Source of the DNA: Onthovicinus sp900555545
GTDB lineage: Bacteria; Bacillota; Clostridia; Oscillospirales; Acutalibacteraceae
DNA length: 55,828 bases
Direction: 5' to 3'
Assembly (NCBI GenBank): GCA_949296915.1
Contig: CASFPX010000014.1
Coordinates: forward strand, 1 to 55,828
Position 1 is the first letter of the stretch. Each line of letters begins with the position of its first letter. This document shows positions 18,174-26,995 of this stretch, piece after piece. A program made the position numbers and the translations under genes. The notes beneath the pieces are model-generated. The model made no database searches. It was not told the origin of the DNA and saw only the letters and a program-made list of their open reading frames with translations.

Positions 18174-18896
18174 TTAAACGCCACCGAACCGGCGGTTCCG
18201 CTTGGCAAAATCAAACATCGCGCGGTCAAAGTCAGCCGGCGTGAAGTCGGGCCACAGCACATCGGAATACCAGAACTCCGCATACGCCGCCTGCCAGATC
18301 ATAAAGTTGGAGAGCCGGTACTCCCCGCTGGGCCGGATCACGAGATCGAGCGGCGGCTGCCCAGCCGTATACAGGTGCTGATTGATCTTTTCCGGCGTGA
18401 TCTCCTCCGGCTTTAACTCGCCGCGGGCCACGGCCTGCGCGAGTTCCCTGGCACTGTGGGCGATCTCAGCTTGACCGCCATAGTTAATCGCCAAGTTGAC
18501 GACGATATCCGTCGCGCTGCTCGTCTCCTGCTCCGCACGCTCCATGAGTGTGACGATGTCGGCGGGCAGGCCGGACTTCTCGCCGATAAATCGAACCTGC
18601 ATCCCCTCCTGCTCGTTCTCCTCCAGGCGCTCCTCCGACTCAAACAGATATTCGCGGAAGAGCTCCATAATACCGTCGATCTCCTCCTTGGGGCGGTTCC
18701 AATTCTCCGTGGAGAAGGCGTAATAGGTGATGTACTCGATGCCGATCCGCCGGGCGTACTTGGTGATCTCGCGGAACACCTTGGCGCCTGCCTTGTGCCC
18801 CTCGCCGCGCGGGAGGCCACGTCTTTTGGCCCAGCGTCCGTTGCCGTCCATGATAACACCTACGTGGCGGGGCAGAACCTCAAATCTGCTATCCAT
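18174..18896 (-). CDS. uppS: Undecaprenyl diphosphate synthase (cis-prenyltransferase)
   Basis: Condenses isopentenyl diphosphate units onto farnesyl diphosphate to form the C55 cell-wall carrier. The 240-residue protein shows GVIMDGNGRWAKRRG (catalytic Asp), ITYYAFSTENW, and the C-terminal DLVIRPSGEYRLSNF and EFWYSDVLWPDF. The start at 18896 has GGAGG before it and matches family length; 22 extra in-frame codons upstream lack a site. With dxr and ispG here, and a PopT-type recycling protein at 424-1344, much of the carrier's synthesis and recycling is in this window. Confidence 0.95.
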   Translation of the reverse strand: MDSRFEVLPRHVGVIMDGNGRWAKRRGLPRGEGHKAGAKVFREITKYARRIGIEYITYYAFSTENWNRPKEEIDGIMELFREYLFESEERLEENEQEGMQVRFIGEKSGLPADIVTLMERAEQETSSATDIVVNLAINYGGQAEIAHSARELAQAVARGELKPEEITPEKINQHLYTAGQPPLDLVIRPSGEYRLSNFMIWQAAYAEFWYSDVLWPDFTPADFDRAMFDFAKRNRRFGGV

Positions 18897-19012
18897 GGGA
18901 ATCCTCCGTTTTCCGGCAGAAAACTGCCTGTCATAAAGCTGCGGGCGGCACATGATCCACATATGCCGCCCTGCGCTGCACGGCTAAGCCGCGGTATACG
19001 CTGTTTATGCGT

Positions 19013-19567
19013 TTAGATCTCCATGATCTCTTTTTCTTTATCCTTGGAGACATCCTCGATCAGCTTGACAAACTTATCTGTGATCTTCTGGAGTTCCTCC
19101 TCGCCGGACTTGAGGTCGTCCTCCGTGATCTCGGAGGCCTTTTTCTTGGCCTTGAGCTTCTCGATGCAGTCGCGGCGGACAGCGCGGATGGCGATTTTGC
19201 CCTCCTCCTCATACTTCTTGATATCCTTGACGATCTCACGGCGGCGGTCCTCCGTCAGCGGCGGGAACGTCAGGCGGATGACACGGCCGTCATTCTGGGG
19301 GTTAATCCCGATATCAGAAGCCTGGATCGCCTTGGCGATGGCGTTCAGCAACGATCCGTCCCACGGCTGAATCACGAGCACACGCGCCTCGGAGACCGAG
19401 ACGGAGGCCACCTGCGGGATCGGGGTGGCAGTGCCGTAGTAATCTACCGTAACTTTATCAAGCACGGCGGGATTGGCGCGCCCCGCGCGGATGGTGCCGT
19501 ACTCTTTCTCGAGGGCGTTGACGGTCTTTTGCATGCGCTCTTTTGCGTTTTCAAACACTTCTTTCAT
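19013..19567 (-). CDS. frr: Ribosome recycling factor
   Basis: Releases ribosomes from mRNA after termination together with EF-G. The 184-residue protein has the family pattern: RAGRANPAVLDKVTVDYYG, TPIPQVASVSVSEARVL, PWDGSLLNAI, and the long C-terminal helices rich in Lys and Glu. Its ATG overlaps the last bases of pyrH, the standard arrangement. Confidence 0.97.
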   Translation of the reverse strand: MKEVFENAKERMQKTVNALEKEYGTIRAGRANPAVLDKVTVDYYGTATPIPQVASVSVSEARVLVIQPWDGSLLNAIAKAIQASDIGINPQNDGRVIRLTFPPLTEDRRREIVKDIKKYEEEGKIAIRAVRRDCIEKLKAKKKASEITEDDLKSGEEELQKITDKFVKLIEDVSKDKEKEIMEI

Positions 19568-20283
19568 GACTGCTCCTCCTCTTTGACCAGCGTGCCGATA
19601 TTTTCACCCTTGACGGCACGGACGATATTCATCGGGTCGTTCAAATTAAATACGAGAATGGAAATATGGTTGTCACGGCAGAGGGAAGCCGCCGTGGAAT
19701 CCATCACATTGAGGCCCTTTTGCAGGACGTCCATATGCGTCAGTTCGTCGAACTTAACAGCGTCGACGTACTTGTTGGGATCCTTGTCGTAGATGCCGTC
19801 GACATTAGTGGCCTTGAAGATGACCTCCGCGTCGATCTCGGCCGCACGCAGTGAGGCCGCCGTATCGGTGGTGAAGAACGGGTTGCCCGTCCCACAGCCA
19901 AAAATCACGACGCGTCCCTTCTCCAAATGGCGGATCGCCTTGTTGCGGATGTATGGCTCCGCAATCTGCTGCATGGAGATCGCCGTCTGTACGCGGACAG
20001 GCACCTCCAACTGCTCCAGTGCGTCGCACAGGGCGAGCGAGTTCATGACCGTGGCGAGCATTCCCATATGGTCGGCGCGGGTGCGGTCCATATCGCCGCT
20101 TGAGCGGCCGCGCCAGAAGTTCCCGCCCCCGACAACGAGCCCAATTTCCACCCCCATCTGGGTACATTCTTTAATCGCAGAGCATATGCTGAGCACCGTG
20201 TCAAAATCAATGCCGTGACCCGCCTTGCCCGCAAGCACCTCGCCGCTCAATTTCAGCAGGATCCGTTTATATTTCGGCTGCAA
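19564..20283 (-). CDS. pyrH: UMP kinase
   Basis: Phosphorylates UMP to UDP; hexameric amino-acid-kinase fold. Motifs: KRILLKLSGEVLAGK, VVGGGNFWRG, CGTGNPFFTTDTAAS, ATNVDGIYDKDP. The start is taken as the TTG at 20283, giving 239 residues beginning MQPKYKRILLKLSG, because AAGGAGG lies 8 bases before it and other PyrH proteins begin similarly. An ATG six codons earlier (20301) contains that ribosome-binding site within its own first codons and has none upstream. First gene of the housekeeping cluster read leftwards. Confidence 0.93.
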   Translation of the reverse strand: MQPKYKRILLKLSGEVLAGKAGHGIDFDTVLSICSAIKECTQMGVEIGLVVGGGNFWRGRSSGDMDRTRADHMGMLATVMNSLALCDALEQLEVPVRVQTAISMQQIAEPYIRNKAIRHLEKGRVVIFGCGTGNPFFTTDTAASLRAAEIDAEVIFKATNVDGIYDKDPNKYVDAVKFDELTHMDVLQKGLNVMDSTAASLCRDNHISILVFNLNDPMNIVRAVKGENIGTLVKEEEQS

Positions 20284-20344
20284 TCCGAACGCCTCCTTCA
20301 TTCAAAATCCGGCCTACAAAAACGCCGGTATTATCTTCCTATTT

Positions 20345-20374
20345 ATTTTACTTCATAACCGGCCGTATGTAAAG
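20345..20374 (-). promoter_or_regulatory. Candidate promoter for pyrH and downstream genes
   Basis: On the minus strand TTTACA (20369-20374), 18 bases and TAAAAT (20345-20350) form a plausible sigma-A promoter about 60 bases before the pyrH start. The gap 20284-20709 otherwise contains no convincing gene. Confidence 0.45.
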
Positions 20375-20579
20375 AGAGAAAATCAGAAGAGCCTGCGGGA
20401 TTGACATAAGCCATCAGATAATGTACAGCCTAAATCACTTTTGCATAATGGAGATTCTCCCATCTGCCACGGCGCACTTACGTGCCCTCCCAAACAAACC
20501 TCCTAAGCCGATGCGGGTGGAAAATTGAAAGGTTCCGGTTTCTTCGCTTAAAGCGCTTTCTTTTATTGTTATACCATGT

Positions 20580-20585
20580 TATAAT
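20580..20585 (+). promoter_or_regulatory. Candidate -10 element before the membrane-protein gene
   Basis: TATAAT at 20580-20585 has a poor -35 (TTTCTT) 17 bases upstream and lies about 125 bases before the ATG at 20710, in AT-rich DNA. It is the best promoter-like element in the gap. Confidence 0.35.
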
Positions 20586-20709
20586 AGTGATAAAAATATT
20601 ATTAGTTTGAGGAATTATTTTCAACTTATTATCATATTCGCACTGGTATCTTTTGAGATTTTGGAATCCAGCCCGTAAAAATCGGGTAAAAATAAAGGAG
20701 GTTTTTGCT

Positions 20710-21369
20710 ATGAGCAGAGAAAAGAAAGTGAAAAAACAAAAGGCGAAGGGGACACAGCGACTTGCTGCAGCGATGTTGATTATCTGCGCCATTTGGCGTG
20801 GTTTGATAACAGGCAGCATGACTGAATCAGCAGCAGAAAGTGGTCTTGATTTTTTCGGCGCACTCATTTTATTGACATTTTGGTTGCAAACGTTTATTTT
20901 TATTATATTGTCTGTTCTTTGCCTAAAAATAAAGCCATATGTCCGGGCGCGTCAGAATGTATCAGGCATCGCGTTCCTGACCATTTCATTTTCACCACTC
21001 TATAGCCTTGTAAGCACTTTGTTACATATTAGACAGTACGACCTTTCTGATGTCACACTGTATCTATATCTGATGCCACGCGCTATGATTGCCATTACCA
21101 CCATCGCTCTTGCCATACTTGCTTTTGCAAAAAAGACCAACCATTTTAGAGTAGCGTCCAGCGTGGTATACATTCTCGGCGTGTTACTATACTATGCAGA
21201 AAGTGTTCTCTCCTACGGAACAGGGGATGCTATTGAAGTGCCTATTCTACAAGCTTGCTTTGAAATTATAGTTTTCCTCACCATTATAATAGGAGTACTG
21301 GGGTATGTGGAGACAATCTGCCAGAGCAATCTGACATGCAAACCGAATGATCTTATCAATGAATTATAG
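20710..21369 (+). CDS. Unknown membrane protein
   Basis: I do not recognise a family. The 219-residue protein starts with a very basic tail (MSREKKVKKQKAKG) followed by about six hydrophobic segments, for example ALILLTFWLQTFIFIILSVL and ACFEIIVFLTIIIGVLGYV, and a short polar C-terminus. The start is supported by AAAGGAGG just upstream. Base composition is clearly more AT-rich than the flanking housekeeping genes, suggesting later acquisition or weaker codon selection. It stands alone between divergent pyrH and the hydrolase, which has its own promoter. Confidence 0.7.
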   Translation: MSREKKVKKQKAKGTQRLAAAMLIICAIWRGLITGSMTESAAESGLDFFGALILLTFWLQTFIFIILSVLCLKIKPYVRARQNVSGIAFLTISFSPLYSLVSTLLHIRQYDLSDVTLYLYLMPRAMIAITTIALAILAFAKKTNHFRVASSVVYILGVLLYYAESVLSYGTGDAIEVPILQACFEIIVFLTIIIGVLGYVETICQSNLTCKPNDLINEL

Positions 21370-21421
21370 GTAGGAGATATTCCGTACGGAGAAATTCCAC
21401 TTTTCTGCTATCATGCATCAA

Positions 21422-21450
21422 TTGACAAACACTCCCGGAACCGGTAGACT
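21422..21450 (+). promoter_or_regulatory. Promoter of the alpha/beta hydrolase gene
   Basis: TTGACA (21422-21427), 17 bases, TAGACT (21445-21450), about 32 bases before the ATG at 21483, which has an AGGAGA ribosome-binding site. Confidence 0.55.
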
Positions 21451-21482
21451 TTTAAGAAAAAGGCAAAATAGGAGAAAAGCAT

Positions 21483-22448
21483 ATGAAACAGCCATTAAAG
21501 ATTTTATTGAGCGCCGCCGGGGCGATGGGGCTGACGGCCGGAACTTTGTGTGGAATCGCCGGATTGACCCATACCTTTGTGATGGACAATAAAAAGAAGC
21601 TTCCGTTTAAATTCAAAAGCAACAGCTCCCTTGTGCCGGTAGAGATCGACAAAATGACGCCGGCCATCCGCAATGGACGGGTATGGCTGGAACGGCAGCA
21701 GATGGAGACGCATACCATCATAAACCGCCGCGGTCAAAAGCTGACTGGGTATTATATCCCACCTAAGGGAGACTCCGACGTGATCGTTTTTTTCTGCCAC
21801 GGATTCAAAGGCAATGGCAAACAGGACGTCTGTCTGTTTGGCGAGCGGTATACAGAAGATTTCGGCTACGGGATCTTCAGTGTGGATCACACCGGTTCCG
21901 GCGCGAGTGAAGGACGGTACGCCGGTTTCAGCTATCTGGAATCGCAGGATGGAGTCGAGTGGCTCCATTACCTGAACACGGTCATGCCGTGCAGGCAATT
22001 CATCCTGCACGGCGGCTCCATGGGCGGCGCAACGGTACTGCGCATGACCGGTGAGCCCGACCTGCCGGAAAACGTCAAATTCGCTATTGATGACTGCGGA
22101 TTTACCAGCGCTTGGGATGAATTTTCCTATGAGCTTCGCCGTACGCACGCGACGCTCCATCCAATGATCGACCTGTTTAATGCATTTAATATCCGTCGTG
22201 CCGGATACGACATCCGGGAGGCCAGCGCAATTGACGCTGTCCGACGCTCCCACACCCCTACCCTGATTATCCATGGAGAAAAAGATGCGTTTGTCCCAGC
22301 CTATATGGCACAGGAGCTGTATGACGCCTGTGCTGCGGAAAAAGAGCTGGTGATCGTCAAGGATGCAACACACGAGCTGAGCGCCATCTATGACCCGGAG
22401 CTCTACTATGGAAAGATCCGGGAATTTGCAGACAAATATCTTGACTAA
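21483..22448 (+). CDS. Alpha/beta hydrolase, membrane-anchored
   Basis: A 321-residue serine hydrolase. An N-terminal hydrophobic stretch (residues about 8-32) looks like a signal anchor. The hydrolase core has the oxyanion region FFCHGFKGNG, the nucleophile elbow HGGSMGG, a candidate acid in HGEKDAFVP and a candidate catalytic His in DATHELS. It belongs to the group often annotated as BAAT/YqkD-like peptidase or esterase; the substrate is unknown. It is monocistronic, with its own promoter and a terminator at 22462-22498. Confidence 0.82.
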   Translation: MKQPLKILLSAAGAMGLTAGTLCGIAGLTHTFVMDNKKKLPFKFKSNSSLVPVEIDKMTPAIRNGRVWLERQQMETHTIINRRGQKLTGYYIPPKGDSDVIVFFCHGFKGNGKQDVCLFGERYTEDFGYGIFSVDHTGSGASEGRYAGFSYLESQDGVEWLHYLNTVMPCRQFILHGGSMGGATVLRMTGEPDLPENVKFAIDDCGFTSAWDEFSYELRRTHATLHPMIDLFNAFNIRRAGYDIREASAIDAVRRSHTPTLIIHGEKDAFVPAYMAQELYDACAAEKELVIVKDATHELSAIYDPELYYGKIREFADKYLD

Positions 22449-22461
22449 AATATCATAAAGA

Positions 22462-22498
22462 AGTCTCGACACGGCTTACACCGTATCGGGACTTTTTT
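22462..22498 (+). terminator. Rho-independent terminator after the hydrolase
   Basis: Stem of 13 bases with G-U/mismatch positions (AGTCTCGACACGG 22462-22474 with CCGTATCGGGACT 22481-22493) followed by a T run. It lies between convergent genes and may also serve the minus strand. Confidence 0.8.
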
Positions 22499-22509
22499 AT
22501 TTTATTGGA

Positions 22510-24522
22510 CTAGGATCGATTGTACACAACCTCCCGCCGGGCAATCAGATAGGTAGCCGCAAAGTATAAAACATAGATCACGGTCGTCAGGGCGGCAACG
22601 GCGGCTGTGACCGACCAGGCTGACGATGAGAGAGCGGTGAGGCCGGCGCCTTCCATCATTCGCCCGATAATCGCCGCAATCGGAACCGTGGAGGCGATCG
22701 GCACGATAAAGGGCAGGAAGAAAAACACGGCGAGCTGACGGAAGAGCGCCTGGCGCTGCTCCCGGCGTCCACAGCCGATGCGGAACAGGATGGCATAGCG
22801 GCGGCGGTCGTCGCTGAACCCGGCAAGCACCTTGAGAGCCAGCACAGCGATGGCCAGCAGCACAAAGGTTACGGAAACATACAGTGCACCGGTAATCAGC
22901 ACTGCCACTGTCCCATTCTGATACTGGCGCGAAAGCTCTTTAATCCCCCACTGCATCCCGCAGTCCTGTATGCCAATCTGGGCGTTGATATCCTGATTGT
23001 TTAACGCATCCAGAATCCCCTGCTGGAGCGCAGAAGCGTCCGCTTCCCCCTCCTTCAGATTAAATCCGACGTGATAGGAGGCCACCATCATCCCCTGTAC
23101 CATGCTGTCGGGGACGACTGTCACAAAATATTCACTCATGAATAGAGGCAGTTCCCTGCTTGATCCGCCGTAGACGGCGGTGACTCCATTTTTAACGAGT
23201 GGGATATCCCGGTATTGCTCCGTGTCAAACCCGATCTCCTGAACGATAAAATATTCATTTTCCCCCAGCGTCAGCTCAGGAAGGCCTGCGGCAGCGAGTA
23301 GTGTATTGTACATGCTGATCGGGATGTAAAAATCCTTCAGGCTCTCGTATCCCAGGCCGCTGGGGCCGGTGATATCCTGCGAGCCATCCGTATAAATCCG
23401 GTACGGGTACTCCCCCGTCACCGCATTGTACGATCCAATGATATGGTTCATTTTTTGCGCGCTGTCCTCAAATTCCCGCTCGGCCTCCGGTCCGGAGAAC
23501 GCAGTTCCCTGCTCCTCAGGTTCAAAGGTTGTCATCACATCAAACGGCATGGCGCGGTCGAGCGAGGTATCCAGCGTGGACTTGTACGCGAGCGCGGCAT
23601 CGGCCCCGATGATGGAGAACGCAATGAGCACCGAGAGGATGCCCGCAATGACTGCGTTTGCGCCGAGCTGCCCGGAGAGCTGCCGCAGTACAAAGGTATT
23701 GCTCCCCCGGGCACAAAACTTCCGGCTGCGCATGAGGAGCCACACGATGCTGCGGCACAGCCCGACGTGGAACAAGAACAGGCACGCTGCAAAGAAAATC
23801 ATACAGTAAAGCCATCCCATTGAATTACCGTTTTCCGCCGCTATCTGTGTCATCTGACGGTCAAAGATCAAAAAGCTGGCGACAATGCCTGCAAGAGAGG
23901 CGGCGGAGATCCCCAACCACAGCACTGGATGGCGCGCGCTTCGCGTGACCTTTTGATCCCCGTGGATCAGTTCCTGGATCGTGGCGCGTTTCAGGTAACG
24001 TCCGGCGGTGAGCGACGCGAGCAGGAACACCACCGCGACGAGCACCACAGTCAGCACGAGCGCTTTGACCGAATACCCGGACACGTCGAGCTCCATCTGC
24101 ATCAGGTTCATTACAAGCATCATCAATCCCTGATAGAGGAACAGCCCGAGCACCATTCCCAGCACGAGCGCGGCCGCCCCGAGGAGCAGCATCTCCAGAA
24201 TAAAGAGCGTGCGGATGTTCCGGCGCGTCATCCCGAGGGTCAGATACGTTCCGAACTCCCGCTTGCGCAGGCGGAGCAGAAACGATGTGGCGTAGCCGAG
24301 TACAAAGGACACCACGAGCGACACCAGAACGGAGAGCGCGATCAGCCCCTGCTTCATATCCTGAAATCCGTGGGAAAACGCAGATAAATCCTCGCTGTAA
24401 ATCACGTTGTGGATTGCAAACATCAGCGCCACGGTGAACGTAACGGTGATAAAGTAGATCAGATAGTTGCCCACCTGGCGGCGGACGTTGCGCAGGGCGA
24501 GTTTAGCGAACATCCGCCTCAC
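22510..24522 (-). CDS. BceB-type ABC transporter permease
   Basis: A 670-residue FtsX-family permease with the BceB layout: about ten membrane helices and a large extracellular domain (roughly residues 310-530) between helices seven and eight. Such transporters free undecaprenyl-linked cell-wall precursors from bacitracin-like or lantibiotic peptides, and also act as sensor with the partner kinase. The gene overlaps the ATPase gene by 20 bases; kinase and regulator lie just upstream. The actual antibiotic is not deducible. Confidence 0.88.
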   Translation of the reverse strand: MRRMFAKLALRNVRRQVGNYLIYFITVTFTVALMFAIHNVIYSEDLSAFSHGFQDMKQGLIALSVLVSLVVSFVLGYATSFLLRLRKREFGTYLTLGMTRRNIRTLFILEMLLLGAAALVLGMVLGLFLYQGLMMLVMNLMQMELDVSGYSVKALVLTVVLVAVVFLLASLTAGRYLKRATIQELIHGDQKVTRSARHPVLWLGISAASLAGIVASFLIFDRQMTQIAAENGNSMGWLYCMIFFAACLFLFHVGLCRSIVWLLMRSRKFCARGSNTFVLRQLSGQLGANAVIAGILSVLIAFSIIGADAALAYKSTLDTSLDRAMPFDVMTTFEPEEQGTAFSGPEAEREFEDSAQKMNHIIGSYNAVTGEYPYRIYTDGSQDITGPSGLGYESLKDFYIPISMYNTLLAAAGLPELTLGENEYFIVQEIGFDTEQYRDIPLVKNGVTAVYGGSSRELPLFMSEYFVTVVPDSMVQGMMVASYHVGFNLKEGEADASALQQGILDALNNQDINAQIGIQDCGMQWGIKELSRQYQNGTVAVLITGALYVSVTFVLLAIAVLALKVLAGFSDDRRRYAILFRIGCGRREQRQALFRQLAVFFFLPFIVPIASTVPIAAIIGRMMEGAGLTALSSSAWSVTAAVAALTTVIYVLYFAATYLIARREVVYNRS

Positions 24523-25270
24523 CTCCCAGCGACGCCATCACGGGCAGGATCTCATCGTACACCGCCTGACGGTTCCGATCCCCGCGCAGGAGTTCGTTCC
24601 AGATCCTGCCGTCCTTCAGGAATAGGATGCGGCTCGCGTAGGAGGCGACGACCGCGTCGTGCGTCACCATCAAGATCGTGGAGCCGAGGGAACGGTTCAT
24701 CTGCTCGAAGGTGTGCATCAGGTTCCGCGAGTTGGCGGAGTCGAGTGCCCCGGTTGGTTCATCCGCCAAGACAAGCGCCGGATGCGTGATGATCGCCCGC
24801 GCACAGGCCGCCCGCTGCCGTTGGCCGCCGGAGAGCTCATTCGGGAATTTTCCAAGCTGATCGGTCACGCCCAGCTCCTCCGCCACGCGGCGCAGTTCCT
24901 GCTGTGTCTGATCGTGTGGGACATGCTTCAGGTTCAGGGGCAGCGCGATATTCTCCCCCACTGTGAGCGTATCAAGAAGGTTGTACTCCTGAAAGATAAA
25001 GCCCAGCTTGTCGCGCCGGAAGGATGAGAGGAAGTCCTCCTTCTGCTCGACGATATCCGTGCCCTCCACCAGGATCTTCCCGGAACTGACTCGGTCGATG
25101 GTGGCAATCACATTGAGCAGCGTGCTCTTACCGGAGCCGGATGCACCCATGATGGCAGTGAAATCCCCTTCCTGTACGGAAAAGGAAATCCCATCAAGCG
25201 CCTTGGTAACAACACTGCCGCTGCCATAGTATTTGGTAACATTTTGGACATTTAAAATCTCTTTTGCCAT
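24503..25270 (-). CDS. BceA-type ABC transporter ATP-binding protein
   Basis: A 255-residue ABC ATPase of the MacB/BceA group: Walker A GASGSGKSTLLNV, Q-loop FIFQEYNLLDTLTV, signature LSGGQRQRAACARA, Walker B ALVLADEPTGALD and switch His in MVTHD. The ATG at 25270 is chosen over a TTG two codons earlier since GGAGG lies 8 bases before it. That GGAGG is part of an 11-base perfect inverted repeat (see the regulatory entry), so translation may be conditional. It powers the permease encoded downstream. Confidence 0.92.
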   Translation of the reverse strand: MAKEILNVQNVTKYYGSGSVVTKALDGISFSVQEGDFTAIMGASGSGKSTLLNVIATIDRVSSGKILVEGTDIVEQKEDFLSSFRRDKLGFIFQEYNLLDTLTVGENIALPLNLKHVPHDQTQQELRRVAEELGVTDQLGKFPNELSGGQRQRAACARAIITHPALVLADEPTGALDSANSRNLMHTFEQMNRSLGSTILMVTHDAVVASYASRILFLKDGRIWNELLRGDRNRQAVYDEILPVMASLGGEADVR

Positions 25271-25278
25271 AAACAAAA

Positions 25279-25314
25279 CCTCCGTTTCGCCCCTATCTTA
25301 CCACGAAACGGAGG
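25279..25314 (-). promoter_or_regulatory. Hairpin that would mask the ABC-gene ribosome-binding site
   Basis: Perfect 11-base inverted repeat: CCTCCGTTTCG (minus strand 25314-25304) and CGAAACGGAGG (25289-25279), loop 14 bases. The GGAGG of the ATPase gene is the distal end of the second arm. A -10-like TAAGAT lies in the loop (25295-25300). A transcript coming from the kinase gene would contain both arms and hide the site, whereas one initiated at this -10 would start after the first arm and leave it open. The mechanism is inference; the repeat is directly visible. Confidence 0.6.
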
Positions 25315-25344
25315 GAATTCCTCTAACACAGCGTATGCACTTAC

Positions 25345-25360
25345 CTTACGATTTTGTAAG
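25345..25360 (-). promoter_or_regulatory. Candidate BceR-type operator
   Basis: Palindrome CTTAC-AAAATC-GTAAG, overlapping the stop codon of the kinase gene. It closely resembles the TNACA-N4-TGTAA box known for BceR-like regulators (one deviation). It lies about 45-60 bases upstream of the -10-like TAAGAT at 25295-25300, which has no recognisable -35, as expected for an activator-dependent promoter. Confidence 0.6.
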
Positions 25361-26323
25361 GGCGGAAAACGCGAGGCAAACGCGGGTAAAGCGCCCCTGC
25401 TCCGATTCGACCATCAGATCAATATTCAGGCGTTGGCACATTTCCCGGACGATGTACAGCCCCATCCCGGTACTGCTGCCGCGGGTACGCCCGTTCGTCC
25501 CGGTGAAACCGCGCTCCGTCACGCGGGGGAGTTCGTGCGCAGGGATCCCGATCCCATTATCCTCGACCGTGATTTTCCCCTCTGCCGCCAAAATCGCGAC
25601 GGTGCAGCCAGGGCAATATTGGGCGCAGTTGACCAGCAGCTGCTTGAGGATAAAACACAGCGCCTTATCGTCCGTACTGACGGTAAAATCGCCCTGCACC
25701 TGCACGCGGATACCGGCGGCGAGCAGCAGCTCCATCTGGCTCTTGACCGCCTCATCGATTACTGCGGCAACCGGCACCGTGCGGATGACCGTATCCTTTT
25801 CCGCCGTACGCAGGCGCGCATAGTAAAGGATATTTTCCGTCAGGTTGTCGGCGCGCTTGAGCTCCCGCCGCAGTTTGCGCGGATCGCCGCCGTTTGACAG
25901 GATCAGGGAGCAAGCTGTAAGAGGCGTCTTGATCTCGTGGATCCACTGCTCCACATAATCCATGTACGCCTCCTGGGCGCGGCGCGTATCTTCCACCTGC
26001 CCGATCGCACTGCGCGAGACAGTTTTCATCACCTCGAAATAGGCCCGCTCCACAGCATCCTGCGGCTCCGGAAGCAGCTCGCCGAGCAAATACGGCTCCT
26101 CCATCTGCTCCGCCAGCCGTTCAAGACGGGCGATTCGCCTGCGCGCGAGCAGGAACGCGACGGCCAGCCATGCGGCGATCAGCAACAGCGCGCCCACTGC
26201 CAGCAGGAGAACAAGTCGCCACCCCGCGCCAGCCACAGCCATCAATCCGCAGCACAGCACCATACCGATGCCCAAAAAGCAGAGGGCGACGGCTTTGGAG
26301 GATAAAAAGTCGCGCAGCTTCAT
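25346..26323 (-). CDS. BceS-like sensor histidine kinase
   Basis: A 325-residue intramembrane-sensing kinase: two N-terminal helices (about residues 10-60) with almost no extracellular loop, a phosphoacceptor motif EQWIHEIKTPL, N-box, and HATPase boxes VEDNGIGIP and STGMGLYIV. Such kinases do not sense ligand alone but respond to the BceAB-type transporter, encoded next. Its ATG overlaps the regulator stop (ATGA). Its last codons contain the candidate operator. Confidence 0.9.
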   Translation of the reverse strand: MKLRDFLSSKAVALCFLGIGMVLCCGLMAVAGAGWRLVLLLAVGALLLIAAWLAVAFLLARRRIARLERLAEQMEEPYLLGELLPEPQDAVERAYFEVMKTVSRSAIGQVEDTRRAQEAYMDYVEQWIHEIKTPLTACSLILSNGGDPRKLRRELKRADNLTENILYYARLRTAEKDTVIRTVPVAAVIDEAVKSQMELLLAAGIRVQVQGDFTVSTDDKALCFILKQLLVNCAQYCPGCTVAILAAEGKITVEDNGIGIPAHELPRVTERGFTGTNGRTRGSSTGMGLYIVREMCQRLNIDLMVESEQGRFTRVCLAFSALTKS

Positions 26324-26931
26324 AGGCGGTACCCCACGCCGCGCACCGTTCGGATATAGTCGGCCGCACCGAGCTTTTTGAGCTTTTCACGCAGGCGATT
26401 GATATTGACATAGAGTGTGTTCTCATCCACGTACAGGCTGTTCTGCCACAGATCCTCAATGATCTCCTCCCGCGTGCAAAGCTCCTTGCGCATCAGGCAG
26501 GCCAGGATCCGCGTCTCATTTTTCGTCAGCTCCGCACTCCGATCGCGGAAGGTGACCTTCATCCCCGCGAGGTCGAGCGTCAGTTCCCGGCTGGTGAGGA
26601 GGGTGCTGTTCTTCCGCCGGAGCAGGCGTTCGATGCGCGCCAGCAGCACGGAGGAGTGATAGGGCTTGCGGATGTAGTCGTCCGCCCCCATCCCAAAACC
26701 GAGCAGCTCATCCTCCGCGGAACCGCGCGCCGTGAGGAAGATAACCGGCACATCCGAGTGCATCCGCAATTTGCGGCAGCGCTCAAAGCCGTTCTCCCCC
26801 GGCAGGTTGATATCCAGCAGCGCCAGCTCGCACGGCGGCTCCTCCACCACCTGATAACCATTGGCGCGCAGCAGCTGTGAGAGTTCCTCCCGGATGCTCG
26901 CGTCATCCTCTGCAATTAAAATTCTGTCCAT
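26320..26931 (-). CDS. BceR-like response regulator with shortened receiver domain
   Basis: OmpR-family regulator, 203 residues (relatives about 220-230). Receiver: acidic pair D9-D10, phosphoacceptor D40 in LALLDINLPG, Thr in VIFLTARG, Lys in YIRKPYHSS. DNA-binding winged helix in the C-terminal half (NETRILACLMRKELCTREEIIEDLW; VRGVGYRL). The distance from the acidic pair to the phosphoacceptor is about 30 residues where 42-44 is usual, so about 13 residues covering helix 2 are missing in frame. It should control the adjacent ABC genes. Whether it can be phosphorylated normally is open. Confidence 0.88.
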   Translation of the reverse strand: MDRILIAEDDASIREELSQLLRANGYQVVEEPPCELALLDINLPGENGFERCRKLRMHSDVPVIFLTARGSAEDELLGFGMGADDYIRKPYHSSVLLARIERLLRRKNSTLLTSRELTLDLAGMKVTFRDRSAELTKNETRILACLMRKELCTREEIIEDLWQNSLYVDENTLYVNINRLREKLKKLGAADYIRTVRGVGYRL

Positions 26932-26995
26932 GGCAGATCTCCTAATGATTCAGGTAAATTGTCAGGCAAAGCGCATTTTTACGGCTTGCGCCGGA

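Noticed and set aside
20478..20867. Minus-strand frame overlapping the start of the unknown membrane protein
   Set aside because: No ribosome-binding site and overlaps a gene with a strong one; composition is not protein-like.
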